Of a stretch of 64,000 nucleotides of DNA, positions 37,152 through 47,584 are shown piece by piece. This DNA is from Solen grandis. Lineage: Eukaryota; Mollusca; Bivalvia; Adapedonta; Solenidae. The notes below the pieces were generated by a model, which did no database searches, was not told the origin of the DNA, and worked only from the letters and a program-made list of their open reading frames with translations. Made by a program: the position numbers and the translations under genes. The DNA lies in NCBI GenBank assembly GCA_021229015.1, contig CM037784.1:65561223-65625222 (forward strand), given 5' to 3'. Position 1 is the stretch's first letter. The number at the start of each line of letters is the position of its first letter.

Positions 37152-38941
37152 GGTATAAATTCGGAAATGTTCATTACTCAAACTTTAAAATTATAACATT
37201 GCAACAAAATATCCATGATTTCATGTATTGCTGAAGTTGAGGATGGTAAATATGGATGTTAGATGCCATTGTCTGTCATCACAGCTGACATTGAGAATAT
37301 TTGGAGAGAAAGACTCCAGAGGGCTTCAGTTCATGCCATTGGTAAAGCTGCTGAAATGGTATCCAGTTGATACTGGCTGCAGCTTAGTAGACCAGACTAG
37401 CAGACAAGGAAGACTGTGTACCCTAAGGATTGGTCAAACTCTCTCAATACCTGCCACACCATCACAGTGGTGTACTGAAGATTAATACAAATAGTGTGAA
37501 ACATCTGAAGACAGATGGTCACTCTCTGCAAATTAATGATGCCTATGTGAGCAGCTGCAATTGATTACTATACATTCCTGTGAGTAGCATCATCCCAAAA
37601 CAATATTTATAACTGCACTATTCGCAGGACAATGCAGTTACAATTGTTAACATCTTTGAGTTTTAAAACAGAGGGTCCATTATTGCTGTTTTTCCTAAAC
37701 TTGTACCCCTTCATATTGAGACACATGACCATGTTTTTTGTGTTTTTTTGTTTGTTTGTTTTTTGTTGTTGTTTTTTTTTTTTGGGGGGGGAGGAGTTAA
37801 AAACAAAACAAAACCCATTCACAGGGGGAAAATGGGCATGCTGCAATGAATGCATGCTACACTAACTAGTAAAGGTTACCACTGCTTTTTCTTAATCCCT
37901 GCTTTACTAGACTATTTTGCTAAATATTAATAACTTGATTGCTTAAAAAATATATAATGCATGTCATGGTACAAATGGTATCGATAACTCACAACTGGGG
38001 AAGACTGTGTATAAGCTGCTGGTAGGCTCGAATGGTACCCTGTAAGTGAAATGCCCCGGGTTCAAGTCCCAGTCAGGTTTCATTTTTTAACTCTGTGACA
38101 TGTATTGCTTTTTATAGTCTGGATAACATGTAGTATCTAATAAATTAATTTCATACAATTGAACCTTATAATTGAAATTACTGGTACAATACATTTCTGT
38201 TGTGTATAACCCAGTATAGGATCTACAATGTACCACTTTCAGGGGCCCACTTTCAGACTCAGCTTTCCAATTACAGTCATAAACCTTGATTCCAAACTTT
38301 TACCCTAATGAGGCAAATGAATTTCTCCAATCCACTTTTTTTTCTACATAACTTTTTTCCCAGTAGATCTATACACTTGAATAATGATGATGCATTAAAA
38401 TAAATTACAATTTCCATCCATGCTGTCAAAATGTTTCATTCCCTTTGCAGGGCATTAAGCTGGACCCCATTAAGCTTTCCATTTGATAGCTCAGCATCCC
38501 AATGGTATGAAGGTGCAAGTACAAATTCAGAACACGTGGACAATGCAGCGAGTGAAACAATACCTCTAAATAGAATAAATTATTTAAGATCGTAATGTCT
38601 TGTGTTGAATTTGTAAATAGCATGCAAAAACGAATATAAATAAATGAAATAATTACTCTACTTACTCAAAAAGTGTTACTCCAAAAAGTAGCCTGCTTGA
38701 TTGATAGGAGTCCTTGTAAGCAGCTTGTGGTTGGTGCCAAAATTAAACAAATTCCTTCTTGTGGTTTATTTGATGCGAATAATACTGAATTTACTATAAA
38801 GCTAAATTTCTACCATATGAATTATGTAAAATACGTGTAAAAAAAAACACTAGTTAGTAAAGTAAGGAATATTTAGAACATCATATTTTCTTAATCAAAC
38901 AAATCCAATTTTCCCATGGTGCAACGTAAACTCCGCTTCCG
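37152..38941. other. Intergenic, upstream of RPS12
   Basis: Mostly featureless. The 85-codon frame at 37228-37485 has no recognisable family signature. A tRNA-like fragment is listed separately. Confidence 0.45.
37993..38081 (+). pseudogene. tRNA-like fragment (tRNA pseudogene or SINE head)
   Basis: A clear box B, GGGTTCAAGTCCC, is followed by AGT that pairs with ACTGGG about 75 nt upstream. The box A region (GGTAGGCTCGAATGGTA) is degenerate, so it is unlikely to be a working tRNA. Confidence 0.35.
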
Positions 38942-38954
38942 CTTCCTTTTTCCT
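38942..38954 (+). promoter_or_regulatory. TOP-like pyrimidine start of RPS12
   Basis: CTTCCTTTTTCCTC precedes GCG at the presumed transcription start. Ribosomal protein mRNAs begin with C plus a pyrimidine run (5' TOP), which places their translation under growth (TOR) control. No TATA box is evident, as usual for this class. Confidence 0.55.
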
Positions 38955-38982
38955 CGCGAACTTTCCCGTGTGGAAGATCATT
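38942..38982 (+). other. RPS12: RPS12 noncoding exon 1
   Basis: A short 5'-UTR exon inferred from the pyrimidine tract that starts near 38942 and the donor TT|GTGAGT at 38983. The animal RPS12 gene commonly has its start codon in exon 2, as here. The exact transcription start is inferred. Confidence 0.6.
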
Positions 38983-39121
38983 GTGAGTGAGCTGAGTAAA
39001 TCTATCTTAATCTGACAATATATAGGAGTTGTTGTTTTGAATTTTATTGAAATAAAATGATTGATGCAATCTGTTACTGTTTTTCGTGTTTTATGTTGCA
39101 GAAGGACGTCCGTTTCTCGAC

Positions 39122-39144
39122 ATGGCTGGTTCGGATACGGAAGG
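39122..39144 (+). CDS. RPS12: RPS12 coding exon 1
   Basis: Residues 1-7 plus two bases of Gly8. The exon itself begins at 39102 after the acceptor TTGCAG. Donor GTAATG. Confidence 0.93.
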
Positions 39145-42100
39145 GTAATGTCAATTTCACAATTGCAAACATTCATAAAAGTGTCGGGTTTTCTAGGAGA
39201 AAGATTATCATGATGCACTAATGATTCACTTAAACGAATGAAAAAATAGTATACGAAATGCATATTTATACATCTGAGGCTGTCAACCGTTAGATGTCAC
39301 CCAAGTGTGCAATGTGTAAATTGGAAGTTGTGAATATATACGGCCCCCATGGTACCGGTGTACTTAACAAATGCATCTAACATGAAATTATAGTTTCTTT
39401 ATTTATTGAATATAACTAATCAGACAATTCTCCATTTTGGCAAAAGTGTCTTTAACAAATGCTTATAAGCAAAAACTTAAAAATTATTTTTAAAATATAT
39501 ACAACTTTTTATCGGTCAATGAATAGGACCAATGAAGTAAAGATTTAGATTTGCTTTATTGCATATTACCAGTATGCTGTCTATGGAGACTTAGTTCTGA
39601 GCTATGAAAATGTTAAGTTGTAGACTTGCTTTAAATCAGTTAACAAGTTCTCAATGCTTATATTCTCACCATTCTTGATGGCCCTGGTGGTGGCATATAT
39701 GGTCATTATTTCGGGAGGAAACTGGAGAGCCCAGAGGAGCCTGTCTGGATGGGCGATTGCTGTACCCTCTCATGTACATGACCAGGAATTGAACCCCAGT
39801 ACACATTGGTGAAAATCAAAGTGTGTTACCACTGTTATCCAGGCATTTGTTAAAAGATTTTAAATATATAAACTTTTCAGCAGCTATTATGAATTATTTT
39901 AATTCTCAATTCAATCTTTTTATATTATAATAATATATTTATGCTCCTTCTTTTCAGAGATGAGATTCCAACTGCAACAGGCGCCATGGACGTCATGACC
40001 GCCTTGCAAGAGGTCCTCAAAACTGCACTCATCCATGATGGACTTAAGAGAGGTCTCCATGAGTGTGCCAAAGCACTTGACAAGTAAGATACCAGGAGAT
40101 TCTGGTTAGAAATTTTCACAAAATAGACACATATTTTAAAGCAACTGGAAAGAGTTCTGCACACTGCACAGTGATGATGTTTATTGTCACTGGACAGAAT
40201 AACTTGGAATTTTTCCACTCTTGATTAAAAAAAAAAAATGTACATTTCGTGTTTTCCTTCAATGAAGTGATTATTCTTGGTATCTAGAAATATATGACTT
40301 GAATAATTGCAGTCTAAAAAAAAATTTGAATCTTATTTGGGCTTAAGTTTGGTTAGTGTGAATGATTAATTTTAAATATTCATTCTGTCTATCCCATTTC
40401 AGACGTCAGGCCCACTTATGTGTTCTAGCAAATAACTGTGATGAAGCAATGTATGTAAAATTAGTTGAGGCTCTCTGTGCCGAACATGGAATTAACATCA
40501 TCAAGGTGAGTTGTCTCCTTTTAATCAGAGTTTCAATAGATCTAATATTTCAACATGCATTCAATCGAGAATAAACTTACTATAAAGTATCTCCAATTAT
40601 CTTTAGTTCCTTAATACCTAGGTCATAAATCGGGGCTTTTTTTCCTTCTTTATCAAGGGCTGTTCATAGGTCCCTTCCGTTCTGAGAAATTCTTTTAAGT
40701 TTTGTAGTTTTCCCCAAATTTGCATCATACTCCAGGATTTTTCTTTTCCCCAATGGAAAAAAAAAAGGTCATATTTTCCCCAAAATATGATATTAAGGCC
40801 CCTTCTCAAATATCTGAGGAGAAAAAAAGCCTGTAAATGTTGATGTAACCCAATAATTGTTTCGGAGTTGTGCTATGATGTTTACATGTCCAGAATTATT
40901 TGAGATTATTCAATGCTGTCTGCTTGCAGGTTGATGACAACAAGAAGCTGGGAGAGTGGGTTGGTCTGTGTAAGATTGACAAGGAAGGCAAGGCCAGGAA
41001 GGTTGTGGGCTGCAGCTGTGTAGTAGTCAAGGTGAGTTCGGGAAACTTGTCTGGGATTGTAGTAAGTTTGTCTGGGATTCTACTGAACACAGAGGCAGGG
41101 TTGGCAAAATAGGACATTTGAGTTACTTGAGTCTATTTTTGGTGGAAAAAAATGATTTTGTACTTGTCCTTATACATATTATGAAATCTTGAAATTTCAC
41201 TGTTCTGAAATTTTCCTGCCAATACCAACATTTGGGCAATATGGACTATGGACTTTTCCATTACAATGTTTGTCCAAAAATTATGCTTCTATTGGGGGTA
41301 GGGTATTTGGTAAGTCCAGCTTGGTCTATTCCTATAAATAAGCCTTCACATATCATAATTCCCCATCAACATTAAAAGGTTGATTTTTAACATTTTACTT
41401 TTCATCAGATATGCAAAGTCTTATGGCTTCCCATAGAGGTCCATGTAGCAAAACATTAAATTAAGTATACGTGCCTGTTGACAAAATAACTCTCATATAT
41501 AGAGAACAAACACAAAAACATTAATTATCATTCACTGATATTATCTGTCATATCGCTCACTACACGATATAAATGTTTCCAACATTGGAAATGTTTATTT
41601 TGGACTTTAAACACGATATAGTTTACAAGACAAACTTCATCTACCCAAAATTCGTGTTCCCAGTTTAACCCTGACTGTACACTTTTTTTTCGGAACACTC
41701 GGTGTTGTTTGTACGTAATGGAGGATATAAACGCAAAAAAGGAAAGTGAAGTTTTTGATAAAGTATTTCACCCTCTTAATGTCTATGTATGACAATTTCC
41801 TTAACTAACAGGGTAAATTATTATGTCTGCTATAAGTTTATTGTGTTTTCATAGTGAATTGCCAATTATTATGCCTATGATAAATGGAAATTAGCACGTT
41901 AGAATTCACGCAGAGTTTGCTACATCAATGTATATGGCGAGCCATAAGACGTAGCGTATCAAGGAAATGTCAAAAAAAGTAAAATCAATACGTTATGGCT
42001 TATTTATAGGACTAAGCTTGGTCAAGATTGGTACATTTCTACATGGGTTAAGGGGCTAATAAGGTTGGGTTGCGTTTACAATGTCCCTGTCATGCAGATC

Positions 42101-45100
42101 CAAAATAGACTATTTTAGTGCCAGTCTTTTGTGGTACTGATGATGAGAGAACACATGCTCCCTCTTCTGAGTATAATGAGAGGATAAACTGTGATTTTTC
42201 TGTCTGATGGTAACACTGCTGAAGGAACCAATTTGGTTGTGATTTTTTTTGTTGATATTTCAGAGATTGGTAAAGGTTCTTGGATATATTTACCTTAATG
42301 CTCAGTGCACACTTGGGTTTTTAATTGTTTTGTATTGCAGAGTTCTGGTGTGTGACTTGGTGAAAATGTCTAAAGGTTGGAGCATCTGTCAACTATGTCT
42401 GATGCTATTCCATAAATAAATTGTAATTTATTTTAAAATTTCACACTAAAAAAAATGAGTTCTAGCACTTTGAAAATATGGACTTCGTTTGACACATGTA
42501 ATTACAGTGAAGTTCCGTTAGATGGTGTCGATTTGAACAAAAATATTGAATTTATCCATAAGTTTGTTCATATTGGTGCAGGCTTGTGAATTCTACCTAA
42601 ATTTGGTGGCTAACCAGGGCTGGTTTTAAAATGCAGACGTAGGCAGATTAGTGCAATTAATACCAGTAAGATGTTCTTAAGCTTGCTCTAAGCACTGTTC
42701 TTAACCCTTTCCCTCATAGAGGAAACCATGAAAAGACCTATGCGAACAACATAAAACCAGATCAGCCTGCGAGTAACTCGCAGGCTGATCAGGTTTTATG
42801 CTGTTTGCTGCTCCTCAGTGGTCTGGAAATGAGGATTATGTAATTAAATTTGGTAAGGTTTAACTGGTTTTCTGCAGATCAGGCTTTATGTGATACCTAT
42901 TGAGTGCGTCAAAATGAGTCTATATGAGGGAAAGGGTTAAGTAAAGTCCTGCAGATCAAAAAAGAAACCAGTTTAAGCATTTATGTGGTACTGATGATGA
43001 GAGAACACATGCTCCCTCTTCTGAGTATAATGAGAGGACAAACTGTGATTTTTCTGTCTGATGGTAACCAAGGTTCGAGTTATCTTTGCTGACAAAATGT
43101 TGAATACAGTTATACTGCTAGGTTTCTGTAACAGGATATAAAGTGGCCAAACATATTGAGGTATCTACAAAGAAATCATTAATCCTGACAGGCTTGTTCT
43201 CTGATAGATTTTTTTCAGTCATTTAAAGTTGATTCACTGGCATTTGTCAAATTTCTTGGAAATCTTTGTTTTTTCAGTAATTTAACTAAAATAATTTAGA
43301 TGACTGTATGAAGAATACTTTAAAAATACTTCGATTTTTCTCATCTCAGCCATATGTGTTAGAAGTTTTTTGTTTGTTTTTTAGCTCACCTGAGCATAGC
43401 TCAGGGTGAGCTTTTGGGATACTTGATTGTCCGTCGTCAGTCGTCCGTCAACAATTTTGATGTTTACACACTAGAGGCCACAATTTTGATCCAGTCTTCC
43501 TCAAACTTGGTCAGAATGTTTGTCTTGATAATATCTTGAACCCATTCGAAAATGGGTCAGGTTGGATCCAAAAGTAGGTCAGTAGGTCAAATCTTAGAAA
43601 AATCTTGTTTACACACTAGAGGCCACAATTTTGATCCAATCTTCCTCAAACTTGGTCAGAATGTTTGTCTTGATGATATCTTAAACCCTTTCGAAAATGG
43701 GTCAGGTTGGATCAAAAGTAGGTCAGTAGGTCAAATCTTAGAAAAATCTTGTTTACACACTATAGGCCACAATTTTGCCTCAAACTTGGTCAATGTTTGT
43801 CTGATGATATCTAACTTTGAAAATGGGTGGTGGAAAAAGTAGGTCAGTAGGTCAAATCTTAGAAAAATCTTGTTTATTATAACTCTGAGGGCAACATTTT
43901 TGGTCCAATCATCCTCAAACTTTGGCAGAATGTTTGTCATGATGATATCTTTTGTGGATGGGGTCAGAAAATTCCTGAACATTGTTTCACCTCATCATCT
44001 TTATTCTTAAGCAATCTGTTTTGTACAGGCAATGAATGATACTTTTTTCAGGTGAGCGATCTAGGGCCATCTTGGCCCTCTTGTTTCTATCCCAAGATTG
44101 ACAGAAATAAATCAATAATTTAGAAACATTTCATTCTGGCATCCATGAATTAAGAAAATTAAAATAATGAAGTAAAACCATTTTGATTCTAAATATAAAA
44201 TGTACCCTGCCGATGATGAAGAAAACATGCTCCCTCTTCTGAAGCTAATGAGGATAAGCCATGTATTGAAGATTCTGAAGGCTCTGGGAGCAAACTAAAA
44301 GAAATCCTCTAGAAAATAGTTCCTCGAGGTCCAACTGACATTTATGACCACAAAAATGGAGGGAAATGATAAGCTCGGAAAAAGTGCTAAAAATAAAATA
44401 AACTTAGATGTATACCCAGACAAAAATGGGACAGATCAACTTTGGCGAAGAATAACATACATTAATTATGCTCCACAAAGATTTCAGAATCCTGATTTAT
44501 GTATGCAGCAAACACTACCTGAAAATGCCTAAAATTAATCTGAGTATACATTAAAGAAAAGGGGGTGCAAACCTAATTTGTTGATTTTTACTTTCTGCCA
44601 TGTCACCAAAAAGTGCTTCTTCTGTATAATTGTATCTTTTTTCTGTGAAAGCAATCAGTAGTCAGAATATTATGATTTGGACAATAGACGCCCATGACCC
44701 TCAGCCTCTGCTATATTTGCCAAAATAAATGTGATCCCTTGAAAAAAGAGGTCCCTTATGAACCAGTCAATTGTACTTTGATCATCTGCCAATGATGAAG
44801 AGACACATGCTCCCTCTTCTGAAGCTAATGAGGAGAGAAATGTGATCCCTAATCTGAAGGCTGCATATGCTGGCATGGGAAGATTGATGGGGTTTCATTA
44901 AGAAAATATTTCATGATTCTCCTGTCTTAACACTGGTTCTAGGTCAAGGCCATTGTAATGTGTGATAAATTAATCTTGTAAATTCTATCTGGGAATGAAA
45001 TAAGTTTTTGTGTCAAATCCTGTAAGCAGATGTGACACAGGGGGATCATTTCTCCATCTGTCACATTTTTTTCCCGTCAGCTTCTTTCAGTAGGTGACAC

Positions 45101-45363
45101 ATGTGTCATGGAATCAGTTTTATTCCAAAACTCTCTCACTTGGATTTTGTCTCCTTGTATATTCACTTTGATAAAGATAATAGCTCTGTATAATTGAATG
45201 TGTGTTATGGTGACCTAGATGTCATTGAACTATGACCTTATCAGATAAGGTCATTAAAATAGGTCTACAGTTCATAACTGATAATACTTTTCTCTGATTT
45301 CAGGACTACGGAAAGGAATCACAGGCCTTGGATGTCCTCAACGAATACTTCAAGAATAAGTAA
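39122..45363 (+). CDS. RPS12: 40S ribosomal protein S12 (eS12), complete gene
   Basis: Five coding exons join in frame to 137 residues: 39122-39144, 39958-40083, 40403-40505, 40930-41031 and 45304-45363, all with GT-AG introns. The product carries the hallmarks of eS12: an acidic N-terminus, [80 protein letters not shown] and the C-terminal [19 protein letters not shown]. It is an L7Ae/L30e-fold RNA-binding component near the beak of the small ribosomal subunit. Human RPS12 has 132 residues, so length fits. The start is the first ATG of exon 2 after 20 nt of UTR, and the N-terminus matches the family. The last intron (41032-45303) hosts four box C/D snoRNAs, a TTAA MITE and a Helentron-like element. 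Intact, so probably the functional gene and not a processed copy. Confidence 0.97.
39661..39845 (-). mobile_element. tRNA-like SINE fragment in RPS12 intron
   Basis: On the minus strand: TGGATAACAGTGGTAACACA (box A-like), then GGGGTTCAATTCCTGG (box B-like), and a body running to CCTCCCGAAATAATG. Lies between coding exons 1 and 2. Confidence 0.45.
39958..40083 (+). CDS. RPS12: RPS12 coding exon 2
   Basis: Completes Gly8 and encodes residues 9-49 ([13 protein letters not shown] to the KALD segment). Acceptor TTTTCAG, donor GTAAGA. Confidence 0.95.
40403..40505 (+). CDS. RPS12: RPS12 coding exon 3
   Basis: Completes Lys50 and encodes residues 51-84 ([17 protein letters not shown] to INIIK). 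Donor GTGAGT. Confidence 0.95.
40930..41031 (+). CDS. RPS12: RPS12 coding exon 4
   Basis: Residues 85-118 ([15 protein letters not shown] to CSCVVVK), phase 0 at both ends. Acceptor TTGCAG, donor GTGAGT. Confidence 0.95.
42133..42212 (+). ncRNA. SNORD100: Box C/D snoRNA, SNORD100-like, copy 1
   Basis: In RPS12 intron 4. Box C ATGATGA (42140-42146), D' CTGA (42167-42170), C' TAATGA (42174-42179) and D CTGA (42204-42207) give a normal about 75-nt C/D layout. The guide before D' (GCTCCCTCTT) can pair with 18S rRNA GAGAGGGAGC (one G-U pair). By the D+5 rule it would direct 2'-O-methylation of the G after GGAGA, which I take to be human 18S G436, the SNORD100 site. Human SNORD100 also lies in an RPS12 intron. 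Host context and guide agree. Confidence 0.8.
42705..42936. mobile_element. TTAA-type MITE in RPS12 intron 4
   Basis: 232 bp, inverted orientation relative to the copies at 31.4 and 33.1 kb, flanked by TTAA on both sides (42701-42704, 42937-42940). It sits between snoRNA copies 1 and 2. Confidence 0.85.
42987..43066 (+). ncRNA. SNORD100: Box C/D snoRNA, SNORD100-like, copy 2
   Basis: Box C 42994-43000, D' 43021-43024, C' 43028-43033, D 43058-43061. Over about 80 nt it differs from copy 1 at one base (GGACAAACT against GGATAAACT), so the duplication is recent or homogenised. The similarity ends soon after box D. Confidence 0.8.
43378..44087 (+). mobile_element. Helentron-like element, copy G, in RPS12 intron 4
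   Basis: Starts TTTTAGCTCACCTGAGC, has GTCCGTCGTC microsatellite sequence (43428-43450), then about 144-bp tandem units (TTTACACACTA at 43463, 43608, 43752). It ends TCAGGTGAGCGATC, the hairpin AGGGCCATCTTGGCCCT and CTTGTTT. Sense orientation relative to the host gene. Confidence 0.85.
44206..44285 (+). ncRNA. SNORD100: Box C/D snoRNA, SNORD100-like, copy 3
   Basis: Box C ATGATGA 44213-44219, D' CTGA 44239-44242, C' TAATGA 44246-44251, D CTGA 44275-44278. The D' guide is kept unchanged (CATGCTCCCTCTT), but the second half differs from copies 1 and 2. GCC before box C can pair with GGC after box D, forming a short terminal stem. Confidence 0.72.
44786..44864 (+). ncRNA. SNORD100: Box C/D snoRNA, SNORD100-like, copy 4
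   Basis: Box C ATGATGA 44792-44798, D' CTGA 44819-44822, C' TAATGA 44826-44831, D CTGA 44854-44857. Same D' guide as the other copies. The D-box guide (GTGATCCCTAAT) is different again. It is nearest the downstream exon of the four, about 440 nt from the acceptor. Confidence 0.75.
45018..45128 (+). mobile_element. Short Helentron-like element (GTCTGTC family), diverged
   Basis: AAGCAGATGTGACACAGGGG, GATCATTTCTCC and AGTAGGTGACACATGTGTC align with the element at 35.05-35.17 kb in the opposite orientation. The terminal hairpin is lost. Confidence 0.45.
45304..45363 (+). CDS. RPS12: RPS12 coding exon 5 and stop
   Basis: Residues 119-137 ([19 protein letters not shown]) and stop TAA at 45361-45363. 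Acceptor TTTCAG. Confidence 0.96.
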   Translation, partial: DYGKESQALDVLNEYFKNK

Positions 45364-45377
45364 TGGACTGTAATTAA

Positions 45378-45383
45378 AATAAA
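45378..45383 (+). promoter_or_regulatory. RPS12 poly(A) signal
   Basis: AATAAA 15 nt after the stop codon, giving a very short 3' UTR as is common for ribosomal protein genes. Confidence 0.8.
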
Positions 45384-45399
45384 GGGTGCAGTTTTAAGG

Positions 45400-47022
45400 A
45401 CAACATGTGTATTTCTTATTCATGTCCCACATTATAAGCAAATGAGAATAGAGTATGTGTGCATGAGAGATATCATCCACAGCCTATGTACAGAGTTAGT
45501 TAAAAAGGGCCTTAGAGATAGCTTGCACAAACAGTAAATGAGATGGAATGTGTGAAGACCTGAGATATATAGATATGCCTTCAAATCCTGTGTACGGAGT
45601 TAAAAAAGGGTGTCCTAGAAATGGCATGCACAAACCATCCTGGATTAGTGGTCGAAACAAATTTTCTTTAAAAGTTTTAATTTTGTCATGGAAAAAAAAA
45701 ATCAACCCACTAAAATACTTGAATCTGTATCAAATTTTAGATTCCACACCTATGCTACATTGTGTATTCCAAAAGAAGATGGTTCAAACCATGGGTTGGT
45801 TTGTGATGGTGATCATGTATACATAACCACTTAAAATTTTGAACCTGAATCAAAGTTTTGAGAGGAAGACACAGCATTTTGGGTCAATTGAATATCCCCC
45901 TTCTCTTTTAAAATAAGTTCACTTACCATCTGACATATCTCGTCTGTTTTGAGTATTTCAGTATTTTAATCATTACATCAGCTAATGCAACCTTTAAAGT
46001 TCAGCTGAAGCTATGCTGTAAATTTTTTTTTTATAAATTTCAATTACCATAATTGGCCCAAAACAATAATTTAAAGTTTAAATAAACTTAAGGTTGAATT
46101 TCATCATTCTTGTTGCTCTAATAAAAACCCTAAATATTTCGTCATAAATATGGTATAATAATAAGGTAATGACTTTTGTAATCCAAGTACTTAAATAGAC
46201 AACTGGATTTGTGGAATGAGTTTTTACCAAATTAAATTCTTGTCTTGGTGCTAACTATTGATGGTGGAATTTGAGACCATTTTTTTTTGTTTTAAAGAGG
46301 AAGATTAAGAATCTAAATCAAATTTGTGTGCACAACTTCAATTGTTGATCTACATGCTTGATCTACAGTTCTTGTGGCCTTCATGTTTAAATAGTACTAC
46401 ACTTAAACTTCCAGTGTTTATGTCCTTTTGAATTTTTGTACAACTTGCATATTTTATACGGTAGCTTAAGGGCATGCAAAATGCCCTTTTTTGTTGACAC
46501 CCCCCCCCCCCCAATCACTTTCCAAGATAAGAGAAGAATGTCATCCTGCTAGGAGTTGGGACAGTGGGGACCCCCAATAAACTAGTGGAGTCTGTATTTC
46601 ACGCTTGGTGAACATTGGCACATTGCCAATATATGGATAGCATTTTAAGTCACCCATGAAGAAATTAATCATCCCAGCAAATTGCATCATTTTGCATTGT
46701 TACTTATATTGACTGTTTTCATAACACCATATCCTTTTCATGTACATGGGTCTGGTCACTTAGTAGTAAAGAGTAGGGTGAATGGGAATATATTTTGGGT
46801 GTTGGCATCTGTACTACCAATACCATCTTCAAAAGAAAAAGTCAAAGTGGACCAAGAGCAAAATTTGAAGACCTAAAATAACATGAAAACAGCTAAACTG
46901 TAATGTGTAAAATGTATTCAAATATAAAAAAAAAACCTGGTCTCATTTTTATGCTACTTTTAGTTTGATTATATAGAGTATACTCACTCTGGCAGGGGTG
47001 GCATCATACCTTGGATTAAGAT
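45400..47022. other. Intergenic, nothing recognised
   Basis: AT-rich, with a short C run (about 46501-46512). No supportable gene. Confidence 0.45.
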
Positions 47023-47463
47023 TTTTTAGCTTACCTGAGCACAAGGTGAGCTTTTGTTATCACCCTGCGTCCGTTGTGCGACGTGTTTCATGCGTCAACA
47101 AATTCCTTTAAACGACATATCCTCTGAAACAGCTGGGCAGAATTTGATTAATCCTGGCAGGGATGCACCTTCACAAAAGTCGCTAACATAAACTTGATCC
47201 ATGTAGAACTCTGGTTGCCATGGCAATGGAAAGAAAAAATATATGAAAACTTAAAAAATCCTCTTCAAAACTACTGGCCGCCAGGGGCGGGGCTAATTTG
47301 CCTTATTTGTATATAGTAAAAAAACTTCACTGGTCCAAAAATCCTGGCCAGATTTTAAAATGTTTTGGCACAGATGTTCTTTGGATAACCCTCTACCAAG
47401 ATTGCTTCTTTAGAGTAGTGGTACTCGGGTGAGCGATATAGGACCATCATGGCCCTCTGGTTC
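47023..47463 (+). mobile_element. Helentron-like element, copy H
   Basis: Begins TTTTTTAGCTTACCTGAGC, with GTCCGTTGTGCG sequence next, and ends CTCGGGTGAGCGATA and the hairpin-like AGGACCATCATGGCCCT. The interior is similar to copy A (GCGGGGCTAATTTGCCTTAT). Confidence 0.75.
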
Positions 47464-47584
47464 ATGCAAGTTACTGTCATGCAGCTACGCTTACCAACTC
47501 CGTACTTCTCTAAGGTCTACAGTGGCATTAAACATACAAGTAAAATAACTTGGGGACCAAAGTGAATAAAAAATAATTATGTCC

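Noticed and set aside
37228..37485. 85-codon open frame with no recognisable domain
   Set aside because: No family signature, no supporting splice sites and no neighbouring exons. It could be part of an unknown gene, but nothing positive supports it.
39925..40218. 97-codon minus-strand open frame
   Set aside because: It is antisense to RPS12 coding exon 2 and has no independent support.
40171..40240. GTGATGATG in RPS12 intron 2 as another box C/D snoRNA
   Set aside because: A C-box-like motif is present, but no CTGA D box follows at 50-90 nt and no terminal stem forms. I could not support a second host-intron snoRNA there.
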